Of a DNA stretch of 52,750 nt, positions 17,644-26,378 are shown piece after piece. The stretch lies in contig CAYWNA010000072.1 of assembly GCA_964459305.1 (NCBI GenBank), forward strand, positions 1 to 52,750, given 5' to 3'. Origin of the DNA: CAYWNA01 sp964459305 (GTDB lineage Bacteria > Planctomycetota > Planctomycetia > Pirellulales > Pirellulaceae). Both the position numbers and the translations under genes were made by a program. Below the pieces are notes generated by a model. It searched no databases. It worked only from the letters and a program-made list of their open reading frames with translations, and was not told where the DNA came from. Positions within the stretch are counted from its first letter, which is position 1. Every line of letters begins with the position of its first letter.

Positions 17644-19203
17644 TCAATAACCGTCCGGGCGGGTCTTCGTTGCGCCCGTGTGCGCGTCCACTTCGGGTGG
17701 GTCGGGGAATTTGGCATCCGTCGGCTGCTGCTGCAGGCCTTGGGCCAGCTTGAATGCGCTAATGCTCACCCTCGACTTCACGAGCTCGACCACGTTGTAC
17801 GTGTCAATGAACGTGTCGAAACACGCCGGATGCTTCTGAGGGAGCACAAATGCCTTGTGGGCTTCGCCTTCCGTGTCGAAATACGCCAAGTACGGGAGTG
17901 CGCTCATCCCATCGCGCCGGTTGCTCGTGAAGATGAACCAACGTCCGTTCGAGGACCAGCGTGGGTAGCTCTCCGAGAGATCGCTGCATACGGCATCCAA
18001 CCTCCGGTGCTCCTTCGAGTCGAGATCCAGTAGGTACACGTCCGCACTCTTCTGGTGGATGGGGTATGTCCCCGTGTCAGCCAGAATGTGCAGCACGTAC
18101 TTCCCGCACGGCGAGGGCCGAGGAAACGCGCACGACAGCCCCAGTTCCGAGTACGCCTTCATTATCTCCGGTGATCCCCAGGTGTTGCTCGCTACATTGT
18201 ATGATATCCGCATCATGTCGAACTTGAATTTCGCCAAGTCCTCCGGCTTGGTGACCGGCGCGTCCTTCCCGCGCGAATAGTAGATGTATTTGCCGTCGGG
18301 CGACCAGCAGGGATGCGTCTCGATGTACTGGTGCTCGAACACGGCCTCTGTCGTGCGGATCGTGTTTTTTTCCACGTCGTACACCACCAGATCGCCTCGT
18401 TTCTCAACCGCCTGGAAATAGTGCAGCCTGTCGTTTGACGGGAAGTGGCCGAGAAACGCGTTGCAGGTGGCCGCGATGTGGCGGCCATCGGGATGCCACG
18501 AGGCGTAGGCAAGGGGTCTGAACATGGGGTCCTGTTTGGTGTTGATCTTCCGCGTCTCACCGTCCATGACGAGCATCATCCCCGCATGCTTCACGCGCAC
18601 GTGAACGAGAAACCTGTTAGGATCGTGCTGATGAAAAGCGTGGCAATTGAAACAGCTGAAGGTGCCGTCGCGCGGCGTCACAAGCGCGGATTCTCGAAAC
18701 GACTCGATATCCCTTTGGTAGATGCCTTTGATCGTCGACCTCACCTTGTTCGGCATGAGGAGCCGATACACGATGTAGGAATCGATGGGTTCTTTGGCGA
18801 CGGTATTCGTCACTTGCTTGAATTGGAGCCACGTCCCGTCTGCTTCCTGCGAAAAGATGTCGAGAAACAGAGTCCCTCCTTTACTCGTTTCCAGGAGTCG
18901 TCGCCAGGATTTGGCGGGGATGCGGCAGGTTCCGTCCGGGCAATGAATGTCGAGTTTTCCTCCTTCACTGGAGGATATTCTGACGACATGGTCTCGGCCG
19001 TCCTCCATGATGCGGAAGTTCAATGGTGCGATGTTCGGCGGGATGACCAGAGATGTATAGTCCGGATCGATGCGCGGCTCCCTCTCCAACGGCGTTGCCG
19101 ACTTGACGTCAGGCGTACGGCTGCACCCCACAAGCAGCGCCACGCACGCCACCAACACAAGCAGTGCCACCATCAATGATGCTTCATAGATGGAACGGCT
19201 CAT
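17644..19203 (-). CDS. PD40/TolB-like propeller lipoprotein with one heme-c motif
   Basis: A 519-residue lipoprotein. ATG 19203 gives a signal with lipobox (MVALLVLVACVALLVGC, Cys about 27). The core has PD40/TolB-type propeller blades (ASWHPDGRHIAATCN, PCWSPDGKYIYYSRG, PRWSSNGRWFIFTSNR). Residues 184-188 are CFNCH, a CxxCH site able to bind heme c covalently, within GTFSCFNCHAFHQHDP. That combination recalls uncharacterised Bacteroidota proteins labelled as cytochrome c-biogenesis-like, and the next gene upstream also looks Bacteroidota-like. It is probably anchored on the periplasmic side of a membrane. A single heme plus propeller suggests a redox sensor or electron-transfer adaptor rather than an enzyme; no direct evidence exists here. 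Confidence 0.82.
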   Translation of the reverse strand: MSRSIYEASLMVALLVLVACVALLVGCSRTPDVKSATPLEREPRIDPDYTSLVIPPNIAPLNFRIMEDGRDHVVRISSSEGGKLDIHCPDGTCRIPAKSWRRLLETSKGGTLFLDIFSQEADGTWLQFKQVTNTVAKEPIDSYIVYRLLMPNKVRSTIKGIYQRDIESFRESALVTPRDGTFSCFNCHAFHQHDPNRFLVHVRVKHAGMMLVMDGETRKINTKQDPMFRPLAYASWHPDGRHIAATCNAFLGHFPSNDRLHYFQAVEKRGDLVVYDVEKNTIRTTEAVFEHQYIETHPCWSPDGKYIYYSRGKDAPVTKPEDLAKFKFDMMRISYNVASNTWGSPEIMKAYSELGLSCAFPRPSPCGKYVLHILADTGTYPIHQKSADVYLLDLDSKEHRRLDAVCSDLSESYPRWSSNGRWFIFTSNRRDGMSALPYLAYFDTEGEAHKAFVLPQKHPACFDTFIDTYNVVELVKSRVSISAFKLAQGLQQQPTDAKFPDPPEVDAHTGATKTRPDGY

Positions 19204-19314
19204 GCTGTCCTCATTTCCGAGTGAGTTGTTGCCTGCCAGAACCACTTCTCGAACGCCCCGAAACCGTTGCCTTTCCGGTCGAGTGGTCGTCACACGGGCT
19301 GGTTCGAGACGGCC

Positions 19315-21219
19315 CTACTCCTGCCGAACCGCGGCGCCGGAGCCGCTGCGCGCCGGCATGGTCCGGCGCGCCTCGGCAGGCGTCGGAACAAAAAAACAGA
19401 AAAACATGTAAGTATTGCCGTATCGCGCCCCTAGACGCTGCGGAGCGTCCTGCCGGTCCCCTAATCGTGAAAGGTCTCGCAGAAACTCATCCACGCGGAC
19501 GGTGGTCGCCTGATCGTAGCGGAATCCATGCAAGTCAATGGTAGTGCCTTCCTGCCTCTCCCAAAGCAACAGTACTTCCTGACAGTGGATTGGTATCGAG
19601 ATGTATCCTGCTCTTCTGAAATGGTCGATGTTCTGAAAAATCGTGACGATTGAGTCCTTGCTCTTGTCGAGAAGAAGCCATGCCGTCAAATAGTCGAACG
19701 CCATGCGATTGTCTTTGTTCACAAGCAAAGCACCAAAGTGCAACGACGGACGCTGATGCACGGACACATCAACGACGGGGAGACGTTTTCTGAGGTCGTG
19801 CAATTCCTTGTCCGCGGCGGCCGGATCCGCGATGGTTGCCTTGTAGCGGCGAGCAAACTCGCTGTGGAAGAGGGTCCTTTCGAGCACGTTCAGGTACTTG
19901 GCCGCCATGGCATAGTTTCCGTTCACCACGCTGCACTGTGCCATGCGTTTGAGGATATCGTAGGTTTCTCCCGCCGCATGCATGCTGTCGTAGGCATGTC
20001 TGAACGCCAAGTTGATATGGCCCATCTCGAAGAAGAGATCACTGTTGTACATAGCTTTGTACCTGTCATCGTCGGCCGGGCTCAACTGTTCCACGGCGGA
20101 GAAGTTCAGGACAAGCCCGCGAGTGCCCCACATCTGCGGGTAGTCGAACATCTCATCGAGAAGCCTCCGCTTTTTGCACAAGGCGAAATTGGTCATGAAC
20201 TGCAAGTCGATGTGCGTTGAAGGACACTTTCTCACTTCCTCCAGAAGAGCATCCCATTGCTCGTTCTTGTACAACTGGCGGCAGGTGATGAGCGTGCTAA
20301 GCCGCGCGTCGTATCGAACGACATGGATCAGAATGGCCAGGACAGGAAACGCGATGACCGGAACGATGCGCTTCCACCCGCGAGGCTTTGTCCGGCAGCG
20401 CGACGCACGACGCGTTTTCCGCGATAACCGGTCCCAAAACGGAATCACAAACACGGATGCGGAGAACATGAAAGCCAGAGCGCAATCCATGACAACGTCT
20501 GTGAAGCTGCAATAAAGCACGCCGCTGCGAAGAGGCAGAGTGAACATCAGAGGCCATAGCAGCGCGCTGCGCAGAGGGATCGGGAAGAGCCAGCGCCAGG
20601 CGATCAGGGGAACGGCGATGCTGAAGACGACGTAAGCGATCCCAAAGAGGAAGCCCGAGCGCAGGGGACCGTCGATCGACTCGAGGATGACAATCCAAGC
20701 CACGAAGAACCAGACATAGACTCCGAGAAGAAGGTAAATGATGGGAGTAACCACCAAGGCGTAGATGCGTCTTGGGACCTTTCGCCGGAAAGACAAATAC
20801 CCCAACAAAGCCCCGCAACTGGCACATAGCCCTAGCGTGTCGTGCGGGAGCCAAACGGTGGACGTGTGCAGGACGAGAAGCAGGACGCACGGAAAGAGCG
20901 CCAGGGAAACGTGGACATCCGCTTTGAGCTTTGCCTGAACCCGATGAAACAGGACGCCGAAACACGTGACGCACGAACCCACGACCAACGCCCCGAGCCA
21001 GGTGTGGTGATAGAATTGCCCGAGAAATCGGCCCGCATAGCACAATAGCCCCGCAGGATGGTCAAAGAAATCCAGCAGGAATTGACGCCCGAATACGAAG
21101 AAACAGTCATTCGTCTCGCTCTGAATAACAATGACGTAGTCGTATATCAAATGGAATACCAGAAAGGTAACAGCGAACAGCATCATCAGACCGACGTACA
21201 AGGTGAGTTGCTTACTCAT
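19315..21219 (-). CDS. Large polytopic membrane protein (possibly DUF6057-like)
   Basis: A 634-residue protein starting at ATG 21219 (MSKQLTLYVGLMMLFAVTFL); the frame is open upstream but that part is low-complexity and lacks protein character. About the first 350 residues hold roughly nine to ten membrane helices. The C-terminal half is soluble and helical, with TPR-like pairs (AMYNSDLFFEMGHINLAFRH, CSVVNGNYAMAAKYLNVLER). This architecture fits the Bacteroidota family DUF6057, from memory of that family and not verified here. It lies 111 bases upstream of the PD40 heme lipoprotein on the same strand, so the two probably work together. The 3' end contains a perfect 9-bp GC hairpin (19348-19371) with no T-run, and the last 16 residues look unlike the rest. 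Confidence 0.7.
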   Translation of the reverse strand: MSKQLTLYVGLMMLFAVTFLVFHLIYDYVIVIQSETNDCFFVFGRQFLLDFFDHPAGLLCYAGRFLGQFYHHTWLGALVVGSCVTCFGVLFHRVQAKLKADVHVSLALFPCVLLLVLHTSTVWLPHDTLGLCASCGALLGYLSFRRKVPRRIYALVVTPIIYLLLGVYVWFFVAWIVILESIDGPLRSGFLFGIAYVVFSIAVPLIAWRWLFPIPLRSALLWPLMFTLPLRSGVLYCSFTDVVMDCALAFMFSASVFVIPFWDRLSRKTRRASRCRTKPRGWKRIVPVIAFPVLAILIHVVRYDARLSTLITCRQLYKNEQWDALLEEVRKCPSTHIDLQFMTNFALCKKRRLLDEMFDYPQMWGTRGLVLNFSAVEQLSPADDDRYKAMYNSDLFFEMGHINLAFRHAYDSMHAAGETYDILKRMAQCSVVNGNYAMAAKYLNVLERTLFHSEFARRYKATIADPAAADKELHDLRKRLPVVDVSVHQRPSLHFGALLVNKDNRMAFDYLTAWLLLDKSKDSIVTIFQNIDHFRRAGYISIPIHCQEVLLLWERQEGTTIDLHGFRYDQATTVRVDEFLRDLSRLGDRQDAPQRLGARYGNTYMFFCFFVPTPAEARRTMPARSGSGAAVRQE

Positions 21220-21616
21220 GCGAAGAATGCCCAAGATTGGCCCTGCTGCGGGGTTCTCTCGACTCCAATCCGCAACCGCCGGGTATGTCCCCGGACTCGC
21301 CGTAGTCGGCTCCGCGTCCGCCCCGCAGGGCCCCGTTGCCGCCGCACTCGGGCACATCGGCATCTCTCTGGGACCAAGCTGCGAGCGGAAGGCAAGTCGA
21401 GGGGAGCAACTACAGTCTAGTGAGTTACGCAACTGCGCCAAGTCAGCACGGCGATCAACCAATTGGAGATGTGGCAGAAGGCTATGTCGCGCCGATCATC
21501 TTCTTGCGATCGCCAACAGATACGGCATCGGCGTCATGCCCGTGCCTTTGGATGATGTGTGGGATCTCAGCCGGAGTTCTTCGCGGCAGGATAGTAATAG
21601 GGAAAGAAGCCCTTGA

Positions 21617-21967
21617 TGTTGTAGGCCAGGACGGTCCAACTCGGCACGCGCCGTTCTGAACGGCAAGGACCTCGGCACCCTCGCGTGGAGGCCATTCCGC
21701 TGGGCAATCGGCGATGCGATCCGAACGGGGCCGAATGTCCTGGAGATCGAAATCACAAACACGGCGGCCAACGAGCTGGCGGGCAACCCGGACCGGCTCG
21801 CAGACCTGGAGCAGAAGGGCTGGTTACGTAACTCCTACATCAGACGATACCTGCCTTTCGACCGCGAGATGGTGCCCTCGGGCTTGATCGGACCGGTACG
21901 CCTCGTGGTCTACGAGACATTTTTGATTCACAGGCGAGACGTCTGTGCCACGGCATTGCGCGAATGA
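21617..21967 (+). pseudogene. Remnant of a glycoside hydrolase C-terminal domain
   Basis: No start codon and no upstream continuation. From 21650 the frame reads AVLNGKDLGTLAWRPFRW, then GPNVLEIEITNTAANEL and later SGLIGPVRLVVYE, the jelly-roll end of GH2/GH78/GH106-type enzymes, where NGK.LG and the N.LEIEVTNT.AN block are typical. The last 20 residues (to the TGA at 21965-21967) look like readthrough. The other strand between 21660 and 21567 has a short unrelated open frame ending NIKGFFPYYYPAAKNSG. The 21463-22067 gap therefore holds gene debris rather than an active gene, probably left by rearrangement between the minus-strand DUF6057-like gene and the plus-strand cytochrome operon. Confidence 0.65.
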
Positions 21968-22067
21968 TCCGGTCTAAAGAACAGGAGCCTCACGGTCGAT
22001 GAATGATCACAAGTGGCTGTTTCTTGATCGCTATGCTTACAGGGGGGCGTGCCTGTGAGTCAAACGC

Positions 22068-23573
22068 GTGTCGTCAGTCGCAAGACAAAACGCCTCCCTT
22101 CTCTCCGGCCGTCGGCCGACTGCTGGCGATGCTAGCCACGCCGCCACGCCGCTTGCTCGCATCCTGTTGGGAGTTCTCTGTCTCGGCATCCCCGCATGCG
22201 GTTTCGTGCTTCATGAAGGGCGGCGTACCGAGACCGAATTAGGCCCGGGCTGGCCCAAGCCGGATTTCGCCTTCCGACAAGCGGCGCTGCCCGTGCTACG
22301 CTCCGAGATTCCCTTCCCCGAGGGCGCCGAGTATGTCAACGACGACGACCAGTGCTTGAGCTGCCACGAGGATTTCGATGAAAGATATTGGGATGGCGTT
22401 CATCGGAACCTTCGTGATGGGCACGCCTGCGAAGCATGTCATGGTCCTGCCAGCAAACATGTCGACTCGGACGGCGAAGAGCCGGGGCTGATTCTGAGTT
22501 TCAGGTCCATGGACTCGGTCCAGCGATCCGAAGTCTGTTCTGCCTGCCATGAAAGCAATGCTTGCAGCCCGAACTCCAGTTGGCGTACGTCGGTGCACGC
22601 CCACGCTGGCGTGTCCTGCACGGACTGTCACACGGTTCATGACAGACCCGAAAAGGCCGCTCCTCAAACAATCGTCGCACACGGCGATCCGGTTAGCCGT
22701 AGCGGCGCCCAATTCGCATCACACGCCGTTACTCACACTCAAACCGCTTGGCCGCGATCTCGCGGGAGCCTGGGCGCCGTTGCACCGGACCTATGCTACA
22801 AATGTCATGGCGATATGGCGAATTTGGAGCGAATCGCCGGACCGCACCAGATCGGCGGCCCCAACGGTTTTCAATGCACCGACTGCCATGATCCGCACGG
22901 TATGATCCGCGATGATTCCAGAAGGGACCTCTGCCTGACATGCCATCAACGCAGTTCACCTACCATGGCTTGGCATTCGTCGATGCACGCCATCGCCGGC
23001 GTTGCCTGCACCGATTGCCATGACCCGCACCCTCGCCCGCACGATCGTCGCTCGCGGGATATTCATCACGCCTCCGTGACTCGGCCTCAGCGCCTGGCCA
23101 TGTCGGTCCAACAACCGGAAGCCTGTTACAAGTGTCACCCCAAAATTTTCGGAATGAGCGCCCTGCCCTCTCACCATCCGATCCAGGAAGGCAAGATGGT
23201 CTGCTCCGATTGCCACGATGCGCACGGCCAGGCAGAGAAGGGCTTGCGCGAGCCAACGCTGAACGACGTCTGCTATCGCTGTCATGGCGAGAAGCATGGG
23301 CCCTTCGCCTACGATCATCCGCCCGTCACCGAGGACTGCTCGATCTGCCACGAAGCCCACGGCACGGTGAACGACAACCTGTTGCGACAACCGGCTACGT
23401 TCTTGTGTCTGCGATGCCATTCAGGCCATCGGTCGGAGCATCGACAGTTGGATGGGGCCGGGGCTGCGGCCATGCAACAGGCGCTGTACACAGACTGCAT
23501 GCAATGCCACGCGCAGGTTCACGGCAGTGATCTCATCAACGAAACGCTTCGAGGGCGAGGGTTGACACGATAG
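22068..23573 (+). CDS. Fourteen-heme c-type cytochrome (DmsE/MtrA-like)
   Basis: A 501-residue protein with fourteen CxxCH sites: CLSCH, CEACH, CSACH, CTDCH, CYKCH, CTDCH, CLTCH, CTDCH, CYKCH, CSDCH, CYRCH, CSICH, CLRCH and CMQCH. The alternating pattern CTDCHDPHG / CYKCHGD is that of DmsE/MtrA-type cytochromes, which carry ten hemes in about 330 residues, so this one is longer with four extra hemes. Residues about 30-47 (ARILLGVLCLGIPACGFVL) are an export signal, perhaps a lipoprotein type. The start is uncertain: GTG 22068 is the only standard start after an in-frame stop at 22056-22058. Its partner, the beta-barrel at 23600, begins 26 bases later. A periplasmic wire delivering electrons to, or taking them from, an outer-membrane porin is the natural inference. 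Confidence 0.9.
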   Translation: MSSVARQNASLLSGRRPTAGDASHAATPLARILLGVLCLGIPACGFVLHEGRRTETELGPGWPKPDFAFRQAALPVLRSEIPFPEGAEYVNDDDQCLSCHEDFDERYWDGVHRNLRDGHACEACHGPASKHVDSDGEEPGLILSFRSMDSVQRSEVCSACHESNACSPNSSWRTSVHAHAGVSCTDCHTVHDRPEKAAPQTIVAHGDPVSRSGAQFASHAVTHTQTAWPRSRGSLGAVAPDLCYKCHGDMANLERIAGPHQIGGPNGFQCTDCHDPHGMIRDDSRRDLCLTCHQRSSPTMAWHSSMHAIAGVACTDCHDPHPRPHDRRSRDIHHASVTRPQRLAMSVQQPEACYKCHPKIFGMSALPSHHPIQEGKMVCSDCHDAHGQAEKGLREPTLNDVCYRCHGEKHGPFAYDHPPVTEDCSICHEAHGTVNDNLLRQPATFLCLRCHSGHRSEHRQLDGAGAAAMQQALYTDCMQCHAQVHGSDLINETLRGRGLTR

Positions 23574-23599
23574 AGTCTCCGAAGAAACGCCACATCACG

Positions 23600-25921
23600 A
23601 TGCTGCTGCTGTTCGCGACCTTGTTGTGGTGGCGCCCGGCTTCAGGAGAGACCGAAGAACCGGCTGCGCAGACGTCGTCGGAACAGGCGGAATCATCCGA
23701 ACCGGACGAGATCAAGATCGCCGATTCGTTTGAAGCGTTCGTATCCGAATTTCGCCCGGCATCGCGGCGCTATGGGCGCGGAGTTTGGGGTCGTGGCGGC
23801 GAGGCCAGTTTCGTAAACGAGCAATTGGTTCAAGCCGGAGTGTGGTTCAGCACGCTTCGAGGATCCCCGGCCAGAGTGGCCCAGTACCAGGATCTGACGA
23901 CATCGTCGTCCTCGGCCGTCGATTTGTTGATCAGCGACGGTCTGAAGACCTACGACCTCTCGGCCACGGTGCTCGATCAGGAAGCGGCGGACGTGGCTAT
24001 GCGAGCATATGGCCCGGGCGTCGATGCCGATGTCCAGTACCAACGTTACATTCGGCACACAGAGCCGGATCGGCTGCTGAACTTTCCACAGCCCGTGCCG
24101 GAGCATGCCAACCCCGGCAGCGATCCTACCACCAGCGGCGATTTTTTGGCCGAGGACCTGAATGTCGGCCAGGACTACGCGATCCGCGTCCAACAACTGA
24201 AGGCCAACTTCCATGGAAAACTCGCGAAGAACGCCAAATGGCGGTTGAACGTCTGGAGCATGCGCAAGTCCGGCGAGCGACAGGCGCTGGCGCTGTCCAA
24301 CAGCTACGACCGTCCCGGTGTCGCCGGCAACTGTCAAGCCTGCCACGTGCTCAGCCAACGACAGAGAATCGACTGGAGAACGGTTGAAATCGAGCCGGTT
24401 GTCGAGGCCCACCGAGGCCCGGTGACGGTCTCTTTTTCGCTACCCATTCGCTCGTTCAATCAGAGCGACCAGTACGTAACGCGGCTCTACAATCCGCCAC
24501 CCGAGAACTTCGGGGCGCAGGCGATCCCGCCGCAACTTGGCAGCGAAAGCTATCCCGCAGGCGCCGAATATCCCTACGCGCTGGTGCCGGAGAACGTCAC
24601 CCAGATGCGCAAGCTAAAAATCGGCGTTGATCTGGCGGAACGCACACAGCTTTACGCGCTGCTCCACCAAGGCTCGACTGATAACCAGTTGCGCAACACG
24701 CGTCGTCACTTTCAGGGCGTCGACCTGCGTTTGACGGATCGGACGGTTCGGGGGCTGACATGGACCGGATATGCAAAGCTGAATCAGCAAGACAACACGA
24801 TGCCCGCAGAACTGATCTCCGGGGAAACGCTCGAGTTCGATCGATACGACGAAACGACGACTCCCTGCCCCGATGACGTCAGCCGAGCTTACGGAGGATG
24901 CGGCTGTGCCCCGCCGCCCACTTCGTGCGTGCTCGGTGCAGACGGGGTCTCAGATTTTTTCGCCAGCGATGCGTTGGCGGAACCCGTCGACTACTCGCGC
25001 ACGACGTTCGGCGTCCATGGCCGGTGGAAGCCGTTCCGTCACGATCGCTCGTGGAAGCGAGGATTGACTTGTTACGGCCGGTACGAATTTCGCCTTCTCG
25101 AGCGGGGCCACGCCGAGTTCGAGTCCGCTGTGGCCGCAGATCACGTGATGGTTTTCGATCAGACCGAAAGCCACCGGCACATGATTCGACTGGGCCTGTC
25201 TCAACGATGGTCGATGACGCTGGACTCTTTTGTGCGTTATCGGACATGGTACGAATCCGATCCGTTGTACGGAGTACGCGAGACCAACGGGATAACGAAC
25301 TCGATGTTGCCCACGCACGTGGACATCATCGAAATCGGCGGCACCTGGAGCCCCGTTGACCGCTTCTTGGCAAGCGGCACACTGGGGATCGAGAACCGTT
25401 TCCACCATTCGTCGGTTGCGCATTTCGACGAGCAGAGTTATCCTCTGACTCTAACCCTCTGGTACGCTCCGTCGCCAGTTCTCTCGCTCTCGGCGGGTTA
25501 CTCCTACATTTCGAACCGCATCCACCAGGCGATCACGCTGGGCGACGATTTTGCCGACGGGGCGGCGTACGCGCCGGCGACCACGATGTGGGGATACGGA
25601 GGCCGCAGCCACGTCGTGTCGCTGGGCAGCGTCTACAGATGGACGCCGCGTCTGAGATTACGCTCAGACGTGCAATACGTCCATGGAGACAACGCGATCG
25701 ACTCGACCGTGTTCGCGGATCCCCATGTCTGGCCCGCGATTGGGGAAGTCGTCCGGAATGTCCGGAATTCGCTTCGCGTCTCGGCCGGATTCGACTATAC
25801 GCTGCGCCGGCGAACGACCGGCTACTTGCGGTACACCCACCTCGACTACGAAGATGCCGTCGTCGACTACAACAGCGGGACCGCCCACTTGCTGCTGGCA
25901 GGTCTATCGGCCAAATATTGA
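23600..25921 (+). CDS. Outer-membrane beta-barrel porin with one heme-c motif (MtrB/PioB-like role)
   Basis: A 773-residue protein. The N-terminus has a short hydrophobic export sequence (MLLLFATLLWWRPASG). ATG 23600 is the only standard start in this frame, but a basic KKRHIT just before it in frame hints at a longer signal from a rare start. From about residue 160 onward the sequence alternates polar and aromatic residues in strand pairs, with regular amphipathic repeats (YGRYEFRLLERG, DSFVRYRTWYES, LSAGYSYISNR, GYLRYTHLDYEDAVV), and it ends in an aromatic residue (AKY). These are marks of a large outer-membrane barrel. CQACH at 245-249 is a heme-c site, and CGC plus two further Cys lie near 430-445. 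Coupled to the 14-heme cytochrome, it is inferred to form a porin-cytochrome conduit. Confidence 0.78.
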   Translation: MLLLFATLLWWRPASGETEEPAAQTSSEQAESSEPDEIKIADSFEAFVSEFRPASRRYGRGVWGRGGEASFVNEQLVQAGVWFSTLRGSPARVAQYQDLTTSSSSAVDLLISDGLKTYDLSATVLDQEAADVAMRAYGPGVDADVQYQRYIRHTEPDRLLNFPQPVPEHANPGSDPTTSGDFLAEDLNVGQDYAIRVQQLKANFHGKLAKNAKWRLNVWSMRKSGERQALALSNSYDRPGVAGNCQACHVLSQRQRIDWRTVEIEPVVEAHRGPVTVSFSLPIRSFNQSDQYVTRLYNPPPENFGAQAIPPQLGSESYPAGAEYPYALVPENVTQMRKLKIGVDLAERTQLYALLHQGSTDNQLRNTRRHFQGVDLRLTDRTVRGLTWTGYAKLNQQDNTMPAELISGETLEFDRYDETTTPCPDDVSRAYGGCGCAPPPTSCVLGADGVSDFFASDALAEPVDYSRTTFGVHGRWKPFRHDRSWKRGLTCYGRYEFRLLERGHAEFESAVAADHVMVFDQTESHRHMIRLGLSQRWSMTLDSFVRYRTWYESDPLYGVRETNGITNSMLPTHVDIIEIGGTWSPVDRFLASGTLGIENRFHHSSVAHFDEQSYPLTLTLWYAPSPVLSLSAGYSYISNRIHQAITLGDDFADGAAYAPATTMWGYGGRSHVVSLGSVYRWTPRLRLRSDVQYVHGDNAIDSTVFADPHVWPAIGEVVRNVRNSLRVSAGFDYTLRRRTTGYLRYTHLDYEDAVVDYNSGTAHLLLAGLSAKY

Positions 25922-25983
25922 TATGAGTCGATCAACTCCTGCTGTCCCGTATTTGCCGCCTTCCCCTTGACGTTCTAGGGGTC

Positions 25984-26022
25984 GTGATATACAATCTCCC
26001 ATAGACAATCTCTGGGAGAGTC
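25984..26022 (+). promoter_or_regulatory. Probable PadR operator/promoter
   Basis: Short region just before the PadR gene containing ATATACAATCTCCC and, after ATAG, ACAATCTCTGGGAG: a direct repeat of ACAATCTC and a CTCCC/GGGAG dyad. PadR-family genes commonly bind such sites at their own promoters. GGGAGAG at 26014-26020 also serves as ribosome site. Assignment is by position only. Confidence 0.4.
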
Positions 26023-26024
26023 GT

Positions 26025-26375
26025 GTGGCGCGGAAAAAAGACAAGCCCGATTTGGTGCAGGGTACGCTGGACATGCTTGTGTTGAAGTGCCTTGAGGAGG
26101 GCGCTTTGCACGGCTATGCCATCGCTCGGCAAATTCAGCAGGCAAGCGAAGACCATCTTCGCGTCGAGGAGGGCTCGCTGTATCCGGCTCTGCATCGCAT
26201 GGAACGGCGAGGATGGATTGAAGCCGAATGGGGGCTTTCGGAGGCCAACCGGAGGGCCAAGTACTACCGGCTCACTTCTGCTGGCGCAAAACAGTTGGAG
26301 GCCGAGATTGCCAAATGGAACCGTTTGGTGGGAGCGATCTCCGGTGTCTTGAACTTCCTACCCGCCGAGGGTTGA
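26025..26375 (+). CDS. PadR-family transcriptional regulator
   Basis: A 116-residue winged-helix regulator. It shows the full PadR signature: GTLDMLVLKCLEEGALHGYAIARQI (about 13-37), then the wing EGSLYPALHRMERRGWIEAEW, and KYYRLTSAGAKQL leading into the C-terminal dimerisation helix. GTG 26025 follows GGGAGAG. It is 3 bases upstream of a membrane protein with a permease-prefix domain. In acidobacteria and planctomycetes this PadR type normally precedes ABC-type macrolide-export permeases carrying the same prefix, so the pair looks like a shortened version of that module. Confidence 0.95.
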   Translation: MARKKDKPDLVQGTLDMLVLKCLEEGALHGYAIARQIQQASEDHLRVEEGSLYPALHRMERRGWIEAEWGLSEANRRAKYYRLTSAGAKQLEAEIAKWNRLVGAISGVLNFLPAEG

Positions 26376-26378
26376 TCC

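Noticed and set aside
19348..19371. GC-rich 9-bp hairpin as a terminator for the polytopic membrane protein
   Set aside because: It lies inside the coding frame and has no U-run; kept only as a remark in the gene entry.
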